64,000 nt of DNA, from contig NC_090322.1 in NCBI RefSeq assembly GCF_040869045.1, positions 269,974,662-270,038,661 on the forward strand. Reading direction: 5' to 3'. The DNA comes from Eurosta solidaginis (taxonomy: Eukaryota > Arthropoda > Insecta > Diptera > Tephritidae). Both the position numbers and the translations under genes were made by a program. Of the stretch, positions 9,475 to 21,556 are shown piece after piece. Below the pieces are notes generated by a model. The model was not told where the DNA came from, did no database searches, and was given only the letters and a program-made list of their open reading frames with translations. The stretch's first letter is position 1. Each line of letters starts with the position of its first letter.

Positions 9475-12400
9475 TTGGAAGGCAGTCAAACAATCTTACT
9501 GTCGGACGACATGTGGATGAAAGGAACGGTTACTGACTGTAGATACGGGTGCATCTCATTCCATCATTCGAGCGGATTTAGTCAACAAGAAAATAAGACC
9601 AATGCATGGAGCAAGATTGCGTACAGCCACTGGAGAAGACACCACGGTTCTAGGGGAAGTATCATGTGAAGTCGCAATTGGGAACGTCACGGTCGTACAC
9701 AATTTTATAGTGGCAGATATTGTTGATGAAATCATAATTGGAGTGGACTTCTTAATCGACCAAGGCATCAAGATCGATATGCAAAGCAAGACGATGCGAT
9801 ATAAGAACATGGATGTGCCACTTAATTTCGGCTACGAGAGAGGCTGCAGCAGTAAACGAGTGCTGGTGGAAGAGAGTCAGCAAATGCCACCAAAATCCGA
9901 GGCAGTCATCTGGGCAAAGGTTGATGGAGATTGTGGGACAAAGAAATTGTGGGTTGTCGAAGCAGCAAACAAATCAACACCAAACGTACTTGTAGGAAAA
10001 ACCATGGCTATAACAAAACAAGATGGATGTATCCCGGTAGGAGTACTCAATGAGTTCAACTCACCACTCAAACTGACCAGAGGAGCTATTTTGGGAAGAT
10101 GCAAAGAGGCTGAAGTAATAATCAATTGTGAACAGCTCCAGGAAGAGGTTTCAACTAGCAATATTGATCTTTCAGATGACATCATGGCATGGACGGAGGG
10201 ACTAGAGGAAGAATATCAGAGTAAGGCAAAACAACTGCTCCTAAAGCACGCAAACATATTTGACCAGGATGGTTCCAAACCAGGCCGCACCAATGTTGTG
10301 AAACAACAAATTGACACTGGAGACGCGAGGCCGATACGTCAAGCTCCTCGTAGTGTTCCACTGGCGAAGCGGGAATTTGTGAATCAAATCGTACAAGAAA
10401 TGAGCGCCAGCGGCGTCATCGAACCATCAGCTAGTCCATTAAGGTCACCGGTAGTACTTGTAAAGAAGAAGGATGGAAAAATGAGGTTTTGCGTGTACTA
10501 CCGGAAGTTGAATGACGTTATGAAAAAGGATAGCTACCCATTGCCAAGAATTGACGACACTCTGGACTCGCTCTCTGGTACGAAATGGTTTTCCACACTG
10601 GACTTGAAAAGCGGCTATTGGCAAGTGGAAGTGAAGGAGGAAGACAAAGAGAAAACAGCCTTCAGTGTCGGTGATGGGCTTTGGCAATTTACAGTGATGC
10701 CCTTTGGACTTTGTAATGCACCAGCTACTTTAGAGAGACTCATGGATCAGGTATTGAAAGGACTACATTGGAAAACATGCTTGGTGTACTTGGAAGATAT
10801 CACTGTATTGGGCAAGAACTTCGATAAACATCTTAAAAACTTGGAGGAAGTTTTCCAGAGAATAGCTGGCGTTGGTCTGAAACTAAGTCCCAAAAAGTGT
10901 GCGCTGTTTAAAAAAAAAGTAAATATTTGGGTCACAAGGTAACGACAGAGGGCATATGCACTGCGAACGAAAATATTGAGGCTGTAAAGGATTGGCCATG
11001 ACCACAGAACCTACATGAATTGAGAAGTTTCCTTGGGCTGTGCACATATTACCGCCGATTTGTATCAAATTTTTCTAGCGTAGCCCATAGCCTCCATGAG
11101 CTTACAAGAAAAAATAAAGCTTTTGAATGGAAAAAGGAGCAATAAGTGGATTTCCAAACATTTAACAAGCGTTTGTGCTCTGCCCCAATGTTGGCATATC
11201 CGATTCCATGAGCAACGTTTATTCTAGATACAGATGCGAGTGGATATGCTATACGAGGCGTTTTATCACAACTGTTCGATGGACAGGAGAAGGTAGTTGC
11301 ATATTACAGCCGTTCCATTGGAAAACCAGAGAGGAACTATTGCGTTACACGGAGAGAGCTGTTGGCATTGGTAGAGTGCATTAAACCTTTCCACAAATAC
11401 CTCTACGGCCAGAGATTCCGCGTCAGGACAGATCACGCAGCGTTGAAATGGCTTATGCAGTTCCGTAATCCGGAAGGACAATTGGCACGGTGGATCGAGC
11501 GACTACAAAGCTATGACTTTTCCATTGAGCATCGGAAAGGTAGCACCCATGGGTATGCCGATGCAATGTCACGAAGGCCATGTAGTTTGGAATGCAAGCA
11601 TTGTTCAAAGGCCGAGGCTAAAGAAGACATTATAGATGTTCGGCTAATGGCTATAACGTGGACGGATGAATGGGGCAAGGAGCAACTAAGAAAGTGTCAG
11701 CTAGAAGATACAGATCTGTCACATGTTATTCAAGGGCTCGAACGAAACGAAAGACCAAACAGAGAAGAGATGTCAGCAGAGAGTCCCATTGCGAAGTCAT
11801 ATTGGGCACAGTGGAAAAGTTTAGAATTGATATCCGGTTGCTTGTATCGAGTATGGGAGAGTGAGGATGGTCAATGCAAGAAGAAACTCATAGTTGTTCC
11901 CAGAAAGAGGATTCCTGACGTGCTCAGCGATCTGCATAACGGTCCAAGCGGAGGTCATCTTGGAATCACGAAGACGCTCGAGAAGATTAAACAGAGATTC
12001 TATTGGGTTGGTTGCCTTCAGTCGGTCACTGAGTGGATTGCGAACTGCGAGGTTTGTAGCAGAGCGAAAGGGCCCAAAACCCGAAGTCATCTCCAGATGA
12101 AGCAATATAACTCAGGTGCGCCATTTGAAAGAATCGCTATCGATGTCGCAGGTCCATTTCCTACTGGCAACTGCGGAAACAAATATGTACTGGTGGTTAT
12201 GGATTATTTCAGCAAATGGCCAGAGGTATACCCAATTCCAAATCAAGAAGCGGAAACAGGAGCAGAAGTGTTTATAAACAATTGGGTTGCAAGGTGTGGT
12301 GTACCAATGGAGTTACATTCTGACCAAGGCAGGAATTTTGAATCAGCTGTGTTCCAAGAAATGTGTAAGAAGTTGGGCATTCGAAAAACACGGACAACTG

Positions 12401-12986
12401 CATTGCATCCTCAGTCCGATGGTATGGTGGAACGTTTCAATAGAACATTGGAGGAGCATTTAAGGAAAGTAATAGACAAGTACCATAAGGAGTGGGATAC
12501 ACACATATCATTATTCTTGATGGCTTACCGATCGGCAGTGCATGAGTCAACGGGCCAAACTCCCGCAAAGGTAATTTTTGGCAATGACCTTCGAGGCCAG
12601 CTGATTTGAAGTATGGAATAGATGCCGATGCGGAGAGAAATGTCAAGAAATCCACTGGTTTCTTGGAAAAAGAGCTGGGAGAGATACTTGATCTGGTAAG
12701 GCAACGAGCAAAGATTATGAGTGACAAGATGAAAGCCAGATATGATAAAGCAATTAATTCGAACGGAGATTTGGTGCTGTTATACAACACACAACGAAAA
12801 AAAGGTTTGTCCCCGAAATTGCAGTGTAATTGGGAAGGCCCATACAAAGTTGTAAAACGGATCAACGATGTAGTGTACCGCATACAAACCATTGGCAAAC
12901 CACGAGCCAAAATGAAATTGGTTCATTTGGAAAGGCTGGCAGCGTTTAGATCGAGAGATTTGTCTGATCGGGACGATCGGACTTAG
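9475..12986 (+). pseudogene. Pol of element A: protease, RT, RNase H, integrase
   Basis: Order: aspartic protease with LTVDTGASHSII (about 9535-9590); reverse transcriptase from about 10310 (LDLKSGYWQVEV, MPFGLCNAPAT); RNase H (DTDASGYAI, RTDHAALKWL, about 11220-11560); integrase zinc finger (HNGPSGGHLGI ... CEVC) and catalytic core (AIDVAGPF, LHSDQGRNF, ERFNRTLEEHL, about 11930-12480); C-terminal domain to the TAG near 12985. Breaks: frameshift in an A-run at 10910-10919, TGA near 10998 and TAA near 11143 within the RT/RNase H link, and another shift near 12590. The RT catalytic motif is YLED rather than YLDD, and CVDYR is CVYYR, so the enzyme would be inactive even without the frameshifts. 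Element B keeps both motifs. Confidence 0.93.
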
Positions 12987-12997
12987 GTGGAGGGCAG
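12984..12997 (+). other. Polypurine tract of element A
   Basis: TAGGTGGAGGGCAG directly precedes the 3' LTR; the same sequence precedes the 3' LTR of B. It would prime plus-strand DNA. Confidence 0.75.
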
Positions 12998-13517
12998 TGT
13001 GACGAATATTAGCAACACTAAGGGATACTATCATCTCTAAGCCGATGCTAAGCAGTGACTTTTATGCACATTAATAAATCAATCATTATATCTACATATA
13101 TGTACGTACACGCAGCGGAGAAGAGAAGCACAAACACATGCATATATCTTATCTGAGATGCTCCCAAAAGTAGGCAATTATAATTGTGCAAGTATCAGTC
13201 ACATCTACACGCGCATATGAGAAGCAATAAACGTAGTAATTTTATAGCTGATAACTAACTAGTAAATTCTAGAAATGGAAGCGCCTAGAAGTATGCGAAC
13301 GAGAAATCACAGAGTATAAAAGGCAGCAACAGTAGAGGCATGTGACAATCAGTTTAATTTAAGACGCTATCTGGCGAGCAATAGTAGTGTTATTCTGAAG
13401 TACTTTAATAAAGGCCATTTTGCAATATATAATAGTGGAGTTATTTATTCAACAGTTTAGTGATTCGAACGTCAGCAGAAGGTTGCAAATAAGACGAATT
13501 GCAGTAAATTCGTTACA
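12998..13517 (+). repeat. 3' LTR of element A (520 bp)
   Basis: Begins TGTGACGAATATTAGC, ends AATTCGTTACA, keeps the 38-bp segment missing from the 5' LTR, has TATAAAAGG near 13316, and is followed by TTAT, the target duplication. Confidence 0.95.
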
Positions 13518-13523
13518 TTATAT

Positions 13524-14146
13524 TGTTACGAATATTAGCAAAACTAAGGGGTGTTGCTATCTCTAAGCCGATGCTAAACAGTGATATCATGCACATCCAT
13601 AGATGAATCATTATGTAATACATAAACAAAACAATAATTGCGTCTACACATATGTGCCATGTACGTATACGAGCAGCGGAGAATCAATGCACAAACACAT
13701 GCATATATCTGAGATACTCCCGAAAGTATGCAATGAGAGAAGCTATAAAATCGTGCAATTGTAGTTACAGCTGAGAAATTTGAGAGCCGATGGCAACTAG
13801 TAGATTCTGGAAGCGCCTAGAAGATGCGAACGTTGAAATCAGAGAGTATACAAGGCAGCAAATGTAGAGGCGCTGGAATTCAGTTTGAGTTGAGCTATCA
13901 AGCACTTTCGATTAAGACGCTATCTAGCGAGCCATAGCAGTATTATTTTTGAAAATAGAGTTTCATTTGAGCTATCAATCAGTTTGGTTTTTAAGCCAGC
14001 TAGTTGCAAAGTATAAGTGTTATTGTGAAGTACTTTAATAAAGGCCATTTTTCCATTATTCAATATTGGGGTTACTTATTCAACAGTTTAGTGATTCGAA
14101 CTTATCAGAAGGGCAAATAAGAGGATTTGCAAGTAAAATCGTTATA
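13524..14146 (+). repeat. 5' LTR of element B (623 bp)
   Basis: Begins TGTTACGAATATTAGC and ends CGTTATA; the usual terminal CA is TA here, while the 3' LTR still ends TTACA. The TATA box is damaged (GAGTATACAAGG instead of GAGTATAAAAGG). Confidence 0.93.
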
Positions 14147-14148
14147 AT

Positions 14149-14164
14149 TGGTGTCAAAAGAGGA
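14149..14164 (+). other. Primer binding site of element B
   Basis: TGGTGTCAAAAGAGG, 2 bp after the LTR; one base differs from A within the tRNA-Leu match. Confidence 0.7.
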
Positions 14165-14197
14165 ATTGTTGAATAAATTCCAGAGGAAAACAAGGGC

Positions 14198-15526
14198 ATG
14201 GCAAAGTTCAGTGAATTGAAGATCCAGCAACTAAAGAAGGAGTTGGAGAGCCGTGGATTGAATACAAGCGGCGTTAAACTCGAACTTCTGGCACAGCTAT
14301 GAGAGGCAATAGAAGCAGAAGGAATTGATGTGGACGAGTATGTCTTTTATCCTGTTGGGGACGAGACAACAGCAAAAATTGAAGAGAAAAATGAAACACC
14401 ACAGACAATGGCGAATACAGACCTGAACATGATATTGGTTGCAATATCGGCACAAATGTCCGAAATGTCATCACAAATATCTACCAACATGTCGTCACAA
14501 TTGGCATCCCAACTGGAATCGCAAAATACAGAAATAACATCTCAACTGGCATCTCAACTGGAATCCCAGGAGAACCGTATAACATCCAAGATGGAAGCAC
14601 AATTGGAAGAACAGAAAACACACATGGCGTCACAAATTGCAGAACAATTAAAAGAACAAGAGGCACGCATAACATTACAGGTCTAAGAACAAGAAGAGCG
14701 TATCTCAACAAAGCTGGAGGCACATGAAACAAAATTCTCATCGCAGCTGGAGGCTGTTAGTGAACGACAAGATAAAGTGGAGACCGAGATGGATGCTTTG
14801 AAAGATCGGATTCAGGAGTTACAATTGAACCGTCCAATCACTTCAACGTCTACTCTGAAGGTAAAATCCCCAACGTTTGATGGTTCTGTTCCATTCCAGG
14901 TATTTAAGCTCCAATTTGAGAAGACGTCGGCAGCGAACAACTGGAATGCTGAAGATAAAGTTGCAGCTCTGTTCGTGGCATTGAAAGGGCCAGCAGCCGA
15001 AATCCTACAGACCATTCCCGAAGGAGAGCGGAACAACTATGAAGCATTGATGGCCGCTGCCGAGAGACGTTATGGAAGCGAGCATAGGAAACAGATATTC
15101 CAAATTGAGTTGCAAAACCGTCACCAAAGAGCGAATGAGACTATGCAGGAGTTTGCCTCGGATGTTGTAAGGTTGGCTCATCTCGCAAATGCGGACGCAC
15201 CCGTGGAATACACCGATAGGGTAAAAATCCAGAGTTTTATAAATGGCATACGGGACGTCGAAACGAAGCGAGCTACATACGCAAACCCAAAGCTGATATT
15301 TGCTGAAACGGTATCACATGCATTGGCTCAGGAAACGGCCTCACTATTGAGTAAACCAGCAGCATACAAAGCTCATCGTGTGGAAGTGGAAAGACCAGAT
15401 TGGGTAGACACAATTTTGGAAGCACTGAAGGGATCACAACAGAAAAATGCCGGAGTTATTAAATGTTTCAAGTGCGGCAACCCAGGTCATATTGCACGAC
15501 ATTGCAGCACAGAAACATCAAATTGA
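14198..15526 (+). pseudogene. Gag of element B (SAP-like domain, coiled coil, capsid, CCHC knuckle)
   Basis: Starts like A (MAKFSELKIQQLKKELESRGL) but a TGA at 14300 ends it at codon 35, where A has an arginine CGA. The rest is open in pieces: a coiled-coil stretch with repeated SQLASQLESQ units (14330-14686), a TAA near 14685, then capsid (14777 onward) and a complete CCHC zinc knuckle, CFKCGNPGHIARHC, at about 15465-15510. The frame ends at 15524 just after the deletion junction. The knuckle binds RNA during packaging. Confidence 0.85.
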
Positions 15527-18206
15527 CACTGGAGATGCGAGGCCGATCCGTCAAGCTCCACGTAGTGTTCCACTGGCGAAGCGGGAAGTTGTGAGTCAAA
15601 TCATACAAGAAATGAGCGACAGCGGCGTCATCGAACCATCAGCTAGTCCATGGAGCTCACCGGTAGTACTTGTAAAGAAGAAGGATGGGAAAATGAGGTT
15701 TTGCGTGGACTATCGGAAGTTGAATGACGTTACGAAAAAGGATAGCTACCCATTGTCAAGAATTGACGACACTCTGGACTCGCTATCTGGTACGAAATGG
15801 TTTTCCACGCTGGACTTGCAAAGCGGCTACTGGCAAGTGGAAGTGAAGGAGGAAGATAAAGAGAAAACAGCCTTCAGTGTCGGTGATGGTCTTTGGCAAT
15901 TTACAGTGATACCTTTTGGACTTTGTAATGCATCAGCTACTTTTGAGAGACTCATGGACCAGGTACTGAAAGGACTACATTGGAAAACATGCTTGGTGTA
16001 CCTGGACGACATCATCGTATTGGGCAAGAATTTTGATGAACATCTTAAGAACTTGGAGGAAGTTTTCCAAAGAATAGCTGTCGCTGGTCTGAAGTTAAGT
16101 CCCAAAAAGTGTGCGCTGTTTAAAAAGGAAGTAAAATATTTGGGTCACAAGGTATCGACAGAGGGCATCTGCACTGCGAACGAAAAGATAGAGGCTGTAA
16201 AGGACTGGCCAAGACCACAGAACCAACATGAATTAAGAAGTTTCCTTGGGCTGTGCACATATTACCGCCGATTTGTACCAAATTTTTCCAGCGTAGCCCA
16301 TAGCCTCCATGAGCTTACAAGAAAAAATAAAGCTTTTGAATGGAAGAAGGAGCAAGAAGTGGCTTTCCAAACATTGAAGAAGCGTTTGTGCACTGCCCCA
16401 ATGTTAGTATATCCGATTCCAGGAGCAACATTTATTCTAGATACAGATGCGAGTGGATATGCTATAGGAGGCGTTTTATCACAACTGGTCGATGGACAGG
16501 AGAAGGTAGTTGCATATTACAGCCGTTCGATTGGAAAACCAGAGAGGAACTACTGCGTGACGCGGGGAGAGCTGTTGGCATTGGTAGAGTGCATTAAACA
16601 TTTTCACAACTACCTCTACGGCAAGCGATTCCGCGTCAGGACAGATCACGCAGCTTTAATATGGCTTCTGCAGTTCCGTAATCCGGAAGGACAATTGGCA
16701 CGGTGGATCGAGCGACTACAAAGCTATGACTTTTCCATTGAGCATCGAAAAGGTAGTACCCATGGAAATGCCGATGCAATGTCAGGAAGACCATGTAGTT
16801 TGGAATGCAAGCACTGTTCAAAAGCCGAGGCTTAAGAGGACATTATAGAAGTCCGGCTAATGATTATAACATGTACAGATGAATGGGACAAGGAACAGCT
16901 AAGAAAGTGTCAGCTAGAAGATACAGATCTGTTACGTGCTATGCAAGGGCTCGAACGAAACGAAAGACCAAACAGAGAAGAGATGTCAGCAGAGTCCCAT
17001 TTCGAAGTCATATTGGGCACAGTGGAACAGTTTAGAATTGATATCCGTTTGCCTTCATCGAGTATGGGAGAGTGAGGATGGTAAATGCAAGAAGAAACTG
17101 ATAGTTTTTCCCAGAAAGAGGATTCCTGGCGTGCTCAGCGAGCTGCATAATGATCCAAGCGGAGGTCATCTTGGAATCACGAAGACGCTCGAGAAGATTA
17201 AACAGAGATTCTACTGGGTTGGTTGCCGTCAGTCGGTCACTGAGTGGATTGCGAACTGCGAGGTTTGCAGCAGAGCGAAAGGGCTCAGAACCCGAAGTCA
17301 TGGCCAGATGAAATAATATAACTCAGGTGCGCCATTTGAAAGGATCGCTATGGATGTCGCCGGTCCATTTCCTACTAGCAACGGCGGAAACAAATATGTA
17401 CTGGTAGTAATGGATTATTTCAGCAAATGGCCAGAGGTTTACCCAATCCCAAATCAAGAAGCGGAAACGGTAGCAGAAGTGTTTATAAACAATTGGGTTG
17501 CAAGGTATGGTGTACCAATGGAGTTACATTCTGACCAAGGCAGGAATTTCGAATCAGCTGTGTTCCAGGATATGTGTAAATCATTGGGCATTCGAAAAAC
17601 ACGGACAACTGCATTGCATCCTCAATCCGATGGTATGGTAGAACGATTCAATAGAACATTGGAGGAGCACTTAAGGAAAGTAGTAGACAAGTACCATAAA
17701 GAGTGGGATACCCGCATACCATTATTCTTGATGGCTTACCGATCAGTAGTGCATGAGACAACGGGCCAAACCCCTACAAAAGTAATTTTTGGCAATGACC
17801 TTAGACTGCCAGCTGATTTGAAGTTTGGGATAGATGCCAATGCGGAGAAAAATGTCAAGAAATCCACTAGTGATTTGGAAGAAGAGATAAGAGAAATACA
17901 TGATCTGATAAGGCAACGAACAAAGATTATGAGTGACAAGATGAAAGCCAGATAAGATAAAGCAATTAATTCGGAAGGTTTTCAGGAAGGAGATTTGGTG
18001 CTGTTATACAACCCACAACGTAAAAAAAGTTTGTCCCCGAAATTGCAGTGTAATTGGGAAGGCCCATACAAAGTTGTAAAACGGATCAACGATGTAGTGT
18101 GCCGCATACAAACCATCGGTAAACCACGAACCAAAATGAAAGTGGTCCATTTGGAAAGGCTGGCAACGTTTAGATCGGGAGATTTGTCTAATTGGGACGA
18201 TTAGAC
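15520..18206 (+). pseudogene. Pol of element B: RT, RNase H, integrase (no protease)
   Basis: Begins abruptly at RT residues equivalent to A position 10311, read through from the zinc knuckle in another frame. Seen: CVDYRKLN, LDLQSGYWQVEV, YLDDIIVLG (intact catalytic pair, about 16000-16020), RNase H (DTDASGYAIGG, RTDHAALIWL), integrase finger (HNDPSGGHLGI ... CEVC) and core (MDVAGPFP, LHSDQGRNFES, ERFNRTLEEHL). Breaks against A: TAA near 16833, a 2-bp loss near 16995, TAA near 17315, TAA near 17953. The protease loss means Gag-Pol could not be cut unless supplied in trans. Confidence 0.92.
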
Positions 18207-18207
18207 T

Positions 18208-18221
18208 TAGGTGGAGGGCAG
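18208..18221 (+). other. Polypurine tract of element B
   Basis: TAGGTGGAGGGCAG, identical to A, directly before the 3' LTR. Confidence 0.7.
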
Positions 18222-18845
18222 TGTTACGAATATTAGCAAAACTAAGGGGTGTTGCTATCTCTAAGCCGATGCTAAGCAGTGGTATCATGCACATCTGTAG
18301 ATGAATCATTATGTATCTACATAAACAAAACAATTATTGCGTCTACACATATGTGTCATGTACGTATACGAGCAGCGGAGAATCAATGCACAAACACATG
18401 CATATATCTAAGATACTCCTGAAAGTATGCAATGAGAGAAGCTATAAAATCGTGCAATTGTAGTTACAGCAGAGAAATTTGAGAGCCAATGGCAACTAGT
18501 AGATTCTGGAAGGGCCTAGAAGATGCGAACGTTGAAATCAGAGAGTATAAAAGGCAGCAAATGTAGAGGCGCTGGAATTCAGTTTGAGTTGAGCTATCAA
18601 GCACTTTCGATTAAGACGCTATCTAGCGAGCCATAGCAGTATTATTTTTGAAAGTAGAGTTTCATTTGAGCTATTAATCAGTTTGGTTGTTAAGCCAGCT
18701 AGTTGCAAAGTATAAGTGTTATTGTGAAGTACTTTAATAAAGGCCATTTTTCCATTATTCAATATTGGAGTTATTTATTCAACAGTTTAGTGATTCGAAC
18801 TTAGCAGAAGGGCAAATAAGAGGATTTGCAAGTAAATTCGTTACA
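18222..18845 (+). repeat. 3' LTR of element B (624 bp)
   Basis: Begins TGTTACGAATATTAGC, ends AATTCGTTACA, intact TATAAAAGG near 18547 and AATAAAGG near 18737; followed by ATAT. Confidence 0.94.
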
Positions 18846-18853
18846 ATATATAT

Positions 18854-19195
18854 TGTGACGAATATTAGCGTCACTAATTGATTCACATCACTAATCTGAT
18901 ACTAAGTAAATAAAGGCACAACAACATTAAAGCAAGCTACATAAACACATTAATCATCTTGTACACATATACACACAAGCAGCAGAGAGATACTCACAAA
19001 CGCATGTCATCATCAGCGAAGTAGTACTCACATGTACACACGCATATGGCTAGAGACCAGGTAGAGGATCCTAGAAGAAGAAACGTCTAGACCTTTGGAC
19101 AGAGAGTATAAAAGCAGCACAAGGTGAGTAATCAGTAATCAGTTTGATTTAAGCACGCTATTGGTTGTGAACTATTCCACTCAGCATTTAGATAG
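18854..19195 (+). repeat. Truncated third LTR (element C), related to A and B
   Basis: Begins TGTGACGAATATTAGC like A, diverges, then keeps the promoter block GAGTATAAAAGCAGCAC near 19100 and CAGTTTGATTTAAGCACGC. It breaks off near 19195 before the poly(A) region; nothing internal follows. It sits 8 bp after B, so the A and B insertions lie at the edge of this older LTR. Confidence 0.8.
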
Positions 19196-19690
19196 ATAAA
19201 TTTTGAATTTCCCTACATATCAATACAATTTGATTACTCTGTCTGACTAAATAATGAGTTATCATACAATTGAACAAAAGAAATAAGCAAATATGAACAC
19301 TTTTGATGATCAAAAACTGAAAATCATATATAAAAATTTTATTATTTTTACAAAAGATATTCTTCAAGATGTAAATAATGTAAATGTTACCGAAGATTTC
19401 CCCAACCATTTCTCCACCTTCGGCTTCCCAGAAAATACATAATGGTTGGACAATACAAAGGTTGTGAGCTATCTGAACCCCAGGTAAGTGAAACTATCTT
19501 GACATACCTGGACACGGCTTCAACATCCCGTGTCGTATCCGTAATTTAAGATGCAGACGATAATGCTGATGTTGAATGTTGTAGTCGCAGGTGTTTATCG
19601 GTCAAGTTTGTTTGCGAGTGACCTGTGGTTCAAATAGCTCACTTCCGCATGCTTTCTTCCCCTGATGAAATAAGATTACCATGTAATATC
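19196..19690. other. Unassigned sequence between LTR C and the foldback element
   Basis: AT-rich; no convincing coding or repeat signal. Confidence 0.4.
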
Positions 19691-19693
19691 TTA

Positions 19694-21553
19694 TGCCCCT
19701 ATTACCGTTTACAACTCAACTCTGGTTGAGTTGAAATTTCGCAATTTGGTATTACAGATTACAACTCAACCTGTCAAAAAAAATGTCGGTTGAGTTGTCT
19801 AGTCTTACAACTTTTTGTGGCATTGCCGTTTACAACCTTGTGTTGGTGTAGTTGTCAAAGACGTCAAAATCTTACAACTGCTTACTAGCAGTTGTCTCAT
19901 GCAATTTTGCAGTTGTTTTGAAAAAATGTTACGTTTTAGAAGACGGTTCACCACCTAATTTTTAACAAAGATGTTCAAAGTTGATATCAAAAGACACGTT
20001 TCGACCTCCGATTTAAGAATCCGAAAACAAAAATTGTAATTCTTTGCGACAGCATGGCACTGCTAATACGCGTCCAAAAATATCGAGACGCGTATTAATC
20101 TCGAGAACAATAATCCGAAGGCGGAAAAGAAACATTTTATCTCTTGTCCGGAGATATTTGTAGTTGAAGTTGGCGATTTTCATGTGGTTGTTGTAATGTT
20201 GTTGTCTTTTTTCGGTTTTTGTTTAATATCTTTTGAAGGAGTTAAAATTTTTATTTTCCGCCTTCGGATTATTAATACTGATGCCAAGACGCATCGTTTA
20301 ATACTTCTCACGATATTTTTGGACACGTATTAGCAGTGTCATGCTGTCGTAAAGAATTACCACAAAAATTAAAAATTTTATTTCTAATAAAATCTAATTT
20401 CATGTGGTTGTTGTATTTTGCCAAATTTTTTGTACACAGCTATGCAGAAAGGTGTTGGACCCAACCAGAGTTATTTTTACGAATCGCGGCCAATGGCCAC
20501 CAACGCAGAAAGATGTTCTGTGCAAAAAAAACTGTGGAACGGGCCTCATATTTCGTACCCTCTCGAGCCATTTTGTGGGTCTTTGTAAATATCTTTCAAA
20601 AGAAATAAAATTTTTAATTTCCGCTCTCGAATCCTAAAAACGGAGATGGAAACCCGTCTTTTGATATCACCTTTAATAAGAGTTAGATGGTGCACGGGCT
20701 TATAAAACGTTACCAAAAAAAAGCAAAACATTTAAAGCCGGTAGTTAAACCTTTTTTAATCAAACAATAATCAACAATTTTGTACACATTTCTAGAAAAA
20801 ACAACGTTTAAACGAATTACATTGAATAACTTTTTGACTTTAGTTGGACGAGGCTGGCCGCAGTTCGGATGCAGCCAAAATAGGTGAAATAATTATGCGA
20901 GTCCTATTGATACTTATCACTACTCCTGGGAATCCTATTTGAGTAAAATACAGTTTTTTCTGTTTGGGTTTTAATCTACTTCGCACAAATATTCTCCTCA
21001 ATAATATCTAAAACCAGTCCAACACCAAAATCATTTCCACATCATATTTGATAGCTGCCGTCAGCAAGGAATCGGAGTATGGCGCATAATTTTAAAATAC
21101 GAACGCGTATGCGGAAATGGTCCTTAATTTTGTTTAGTACTGAGTAAAATGCTTCCTTTCAAATCTGCAAAATAACTTCATATGAAACTCATTATTTGTT
21201 TGTCACTTAAACATTTTCTTACTTGGTGCTTGGTAGTTCCAAGGGATTGGAATGATCACGCGAATGTTTTCCGTATTCGCGAAATGTCAATCACCAACAT
21301 TTTTGTCATTATAAAATAGATTTCATATAATATTAATAAAAAAATCACATTTGAAAATGCTTAAATTTCTGCCACAAATTGATCAGCTGTTTATTTATCT
21401 GCCAAATCATCACTTTCTGAAGTTGGCAACTCAATTCAATTTCAACTGAAATAAGTTGTAATTCGTAATACCAAACAGGAGTTGAGTTGTCTTAAAGTTG
21501 AGTTGTTTTAATTACAACCCAACTAAGTTGAGTTGTAAACAGTAATAGGGGCA
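19694..21553. mobile_element. Foldback-type DNA transposon, 1.86 kb, non-autonomous
   Basis: Ends are inverted repeats: TGCCCCTATTACCGTTTACA on the left and the complement of TGCCCCTATTACTGTTTACA on the right (28 of 29 bp over the longer match). The direct repeat TTA lies on both sides (19691-19693, 21554-21556). Next to the ends the decamer ACAACTCAAC and its complement recur many times. Internally, nested inverted arms make a large imperfect palindrome (about 19927-20040 against 20590-20715; 20044-20132 against 20255-20355). No transposase frame; open frames of 60-90 codons are chance. A 3-bp TTA duplication fits PIF/Harbinger-type insertion, but the long palindrome also fits Foldback elements; the class is unsettled. 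Confidence 0.8.
20044..20355. repeat. Inner inverted repeat of the foldback
   Basis: Left arm GACAGCATGGCACTGCTAAT ... AATCCGAAGGCGGAAAA, right arm TTTTCCGCCTTCGGATT ... TATTAGCAGTGTCATGCTGTC. Arms of about 90-100 bp with a spacer of about 120 bp. Confidence 0.8.
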
Positions 21554-21556
21554 TTA

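Larger units (their letters stand above)
7611..13517 (+). mobile_element. Ty3/gypsy LTR retrotransposon A
   Basis: Both LTRs, tRNA-Leu-type primer site, gag, protease-RT-RNase H-integrase in Ty3/gypsy order and a polypurine tract are present. It is flanked by the direct repeat TTAT (7607-7610 and 13518-13521), so this is one insertion. Stops break gag at 8575, near 8687 and at 9253; pol is frameshifted near 10919 and 12590; the RT YxDD motif reads YLED. The LTRs differ at roughly 15 places plus a 38-bp gap (by eye, about 3%). Not an active copy. Confidence 0.95.
13524..18845 (+). mobile_element. Ty3/gypsy LTR retrotransposon B, protease-deleted
   Basis: Same family as A, inserted six bases after it. 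Both LTRs (623 and 624 bp), primer site, gag, pol and polypurine tract are present, with ATAT on both sides (13520-13523 and 18846-18849). About 0.8-1 kb covering the protease is missing; the gag zinc knuckle runs straight into RT. LTRs differ at about 20 positions by eye (about 3%). Stops in gag and pol make it inactive. Confidence 0.95.
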
